Shown: positions 64,000-64,000 of the stretch, piece by piece | Layout: each line of letters starts with the position of its first letter | Position numbering within the stretch: the first letter of the stretch is position 1 | Assembly: GCA_949752745.1 (NCBI GenBank) | Contig: OX457026.1 | Location: 23,563,308 to 23,627,307 of the forward strand | Source: Protula sp. h YS-2021 | Lineage: Eukaryota > Annelida > Polychaeta > Sabellida > Serpulidae | DNA: 64,000 nucleotides | Direction of reading: 5' to 3' | Program-made: the position numbers and the translations under genes | The notes under the pieces: model-generated | Database searches by the model: none | What the model saw: only the letters and a program-made list of their open reading frames with translations | Told to the model about the DNA's origin: nothing

Positions 64000-64000
64000 T

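Larger units (their letters stand above)
51254..64000 (+). mobile_element. Maverick/Polinton element, copy 3 (partial)
   Basis: Same gene order as copy 2, but the outer left end is in the gap and the right end is beyond the window. Damaged: PolB, gene D tail, protease, capsid, core-like, integrase. Intact: genes A-C, penton-like, 72-aa, 193-aa, 108-aa, ATPase and the Cys-cluster protein. The last visible part differs from copy 2 by carrying a NADAR-type gene. Confidence 0.92.

Noticed and set aside
1..64000. CRISPR arrays, bacterial operons, rRNA or tRNA genes
   Set aside because: The tandem repeats lack unique spacers of uniform length; no rRNA or convincing tRNA was seen by eye. A tRNA scan was not possible.

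Overview
The window looks like genomic DNA of a metazoan, most plausibly a marine invertebrate such as a bivalve mollusc. That assignment is inference from AT-rich non-coding DNA, short simple repeats, foldback repeats, introns with GT/AG borders and the transposon families present; nothing in the window proves the species. Three things dominate it: (1) three related Maverick/Polinton elements (self-synthesizing, virus-like DNA transposons related to adintoviruses), (2) a spliced host phospholipid scramblase gene on the minus strand, reconstructed exon by exon, and (3) a decayed tyrosine-recombinase (DIRS/Ngaro-type) retroelement.

Layout. 1-about 8123: right part of Polinton copy 1 (inverted relative to the other two), cut by the window start inside its capsid gene; its polymerase is open. 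8.2-12.7 kb: 139-nt tandem repeats and unannotated DNA. 12,742-42,040: scramblase gene, nine recognised coding exons (start codon at 42,040; last short exon not found). Polinton copy 2 (17,206-33,630, about 16.4 kb, both termini present) sits inside intron 5 of this gene. 42.5-44.6 kb: DIRS/Ngaro-like element just upstream of the scramblase start. 44.6-51.05 kb: repeat-rich DNA, a 300-nt CT microsatellite and one unidentified possible exon. 51,054-51,253: assembly gap. 51,254-64,000: Polinton copy 3, which runs off the window.

Polinton organisation (read from copy 2). The left half is transcribed rightwards: DNA polymerase B, then four small genes A-D. A is recognisably PC4/SUB1-like and B-D look like diverged relatives. 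The right half is transcribed leftwards: accessory proteins at the terminus, retroviral-type integrase with chromodomain, packaging ATPase, four small proteins, penton-like protein, a basic core-like protein, double-jelly-roll major capsid-like protein and adenovirus-type protease. Neighbours often overlap by a few bases (ATGA). The two units meet tail-to-tail at a pair of opposing polyadenylation signals beside a TTTGTAAA-rich array. TATAAAAG or TATATAAG boxes with Inr-like TCATTT/TCAGTT about 30 nt downstream precede polymerase, gene A and the right-end genes. An extra promoter plus splice donor inside the terminal repeat may give polymerase a spliced leader.

Copies 2 and 3 carry different inactivating lesions; no repaired sequence is given here. 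Points of most interest: the PC4-like cassette with conserved 98-nt gene overlap, the NADAR (YbiA-like) cargo fragment at the end of copy 3, the TIR promoter/spliced leader, and the Polinton nested in the scramblase intron.
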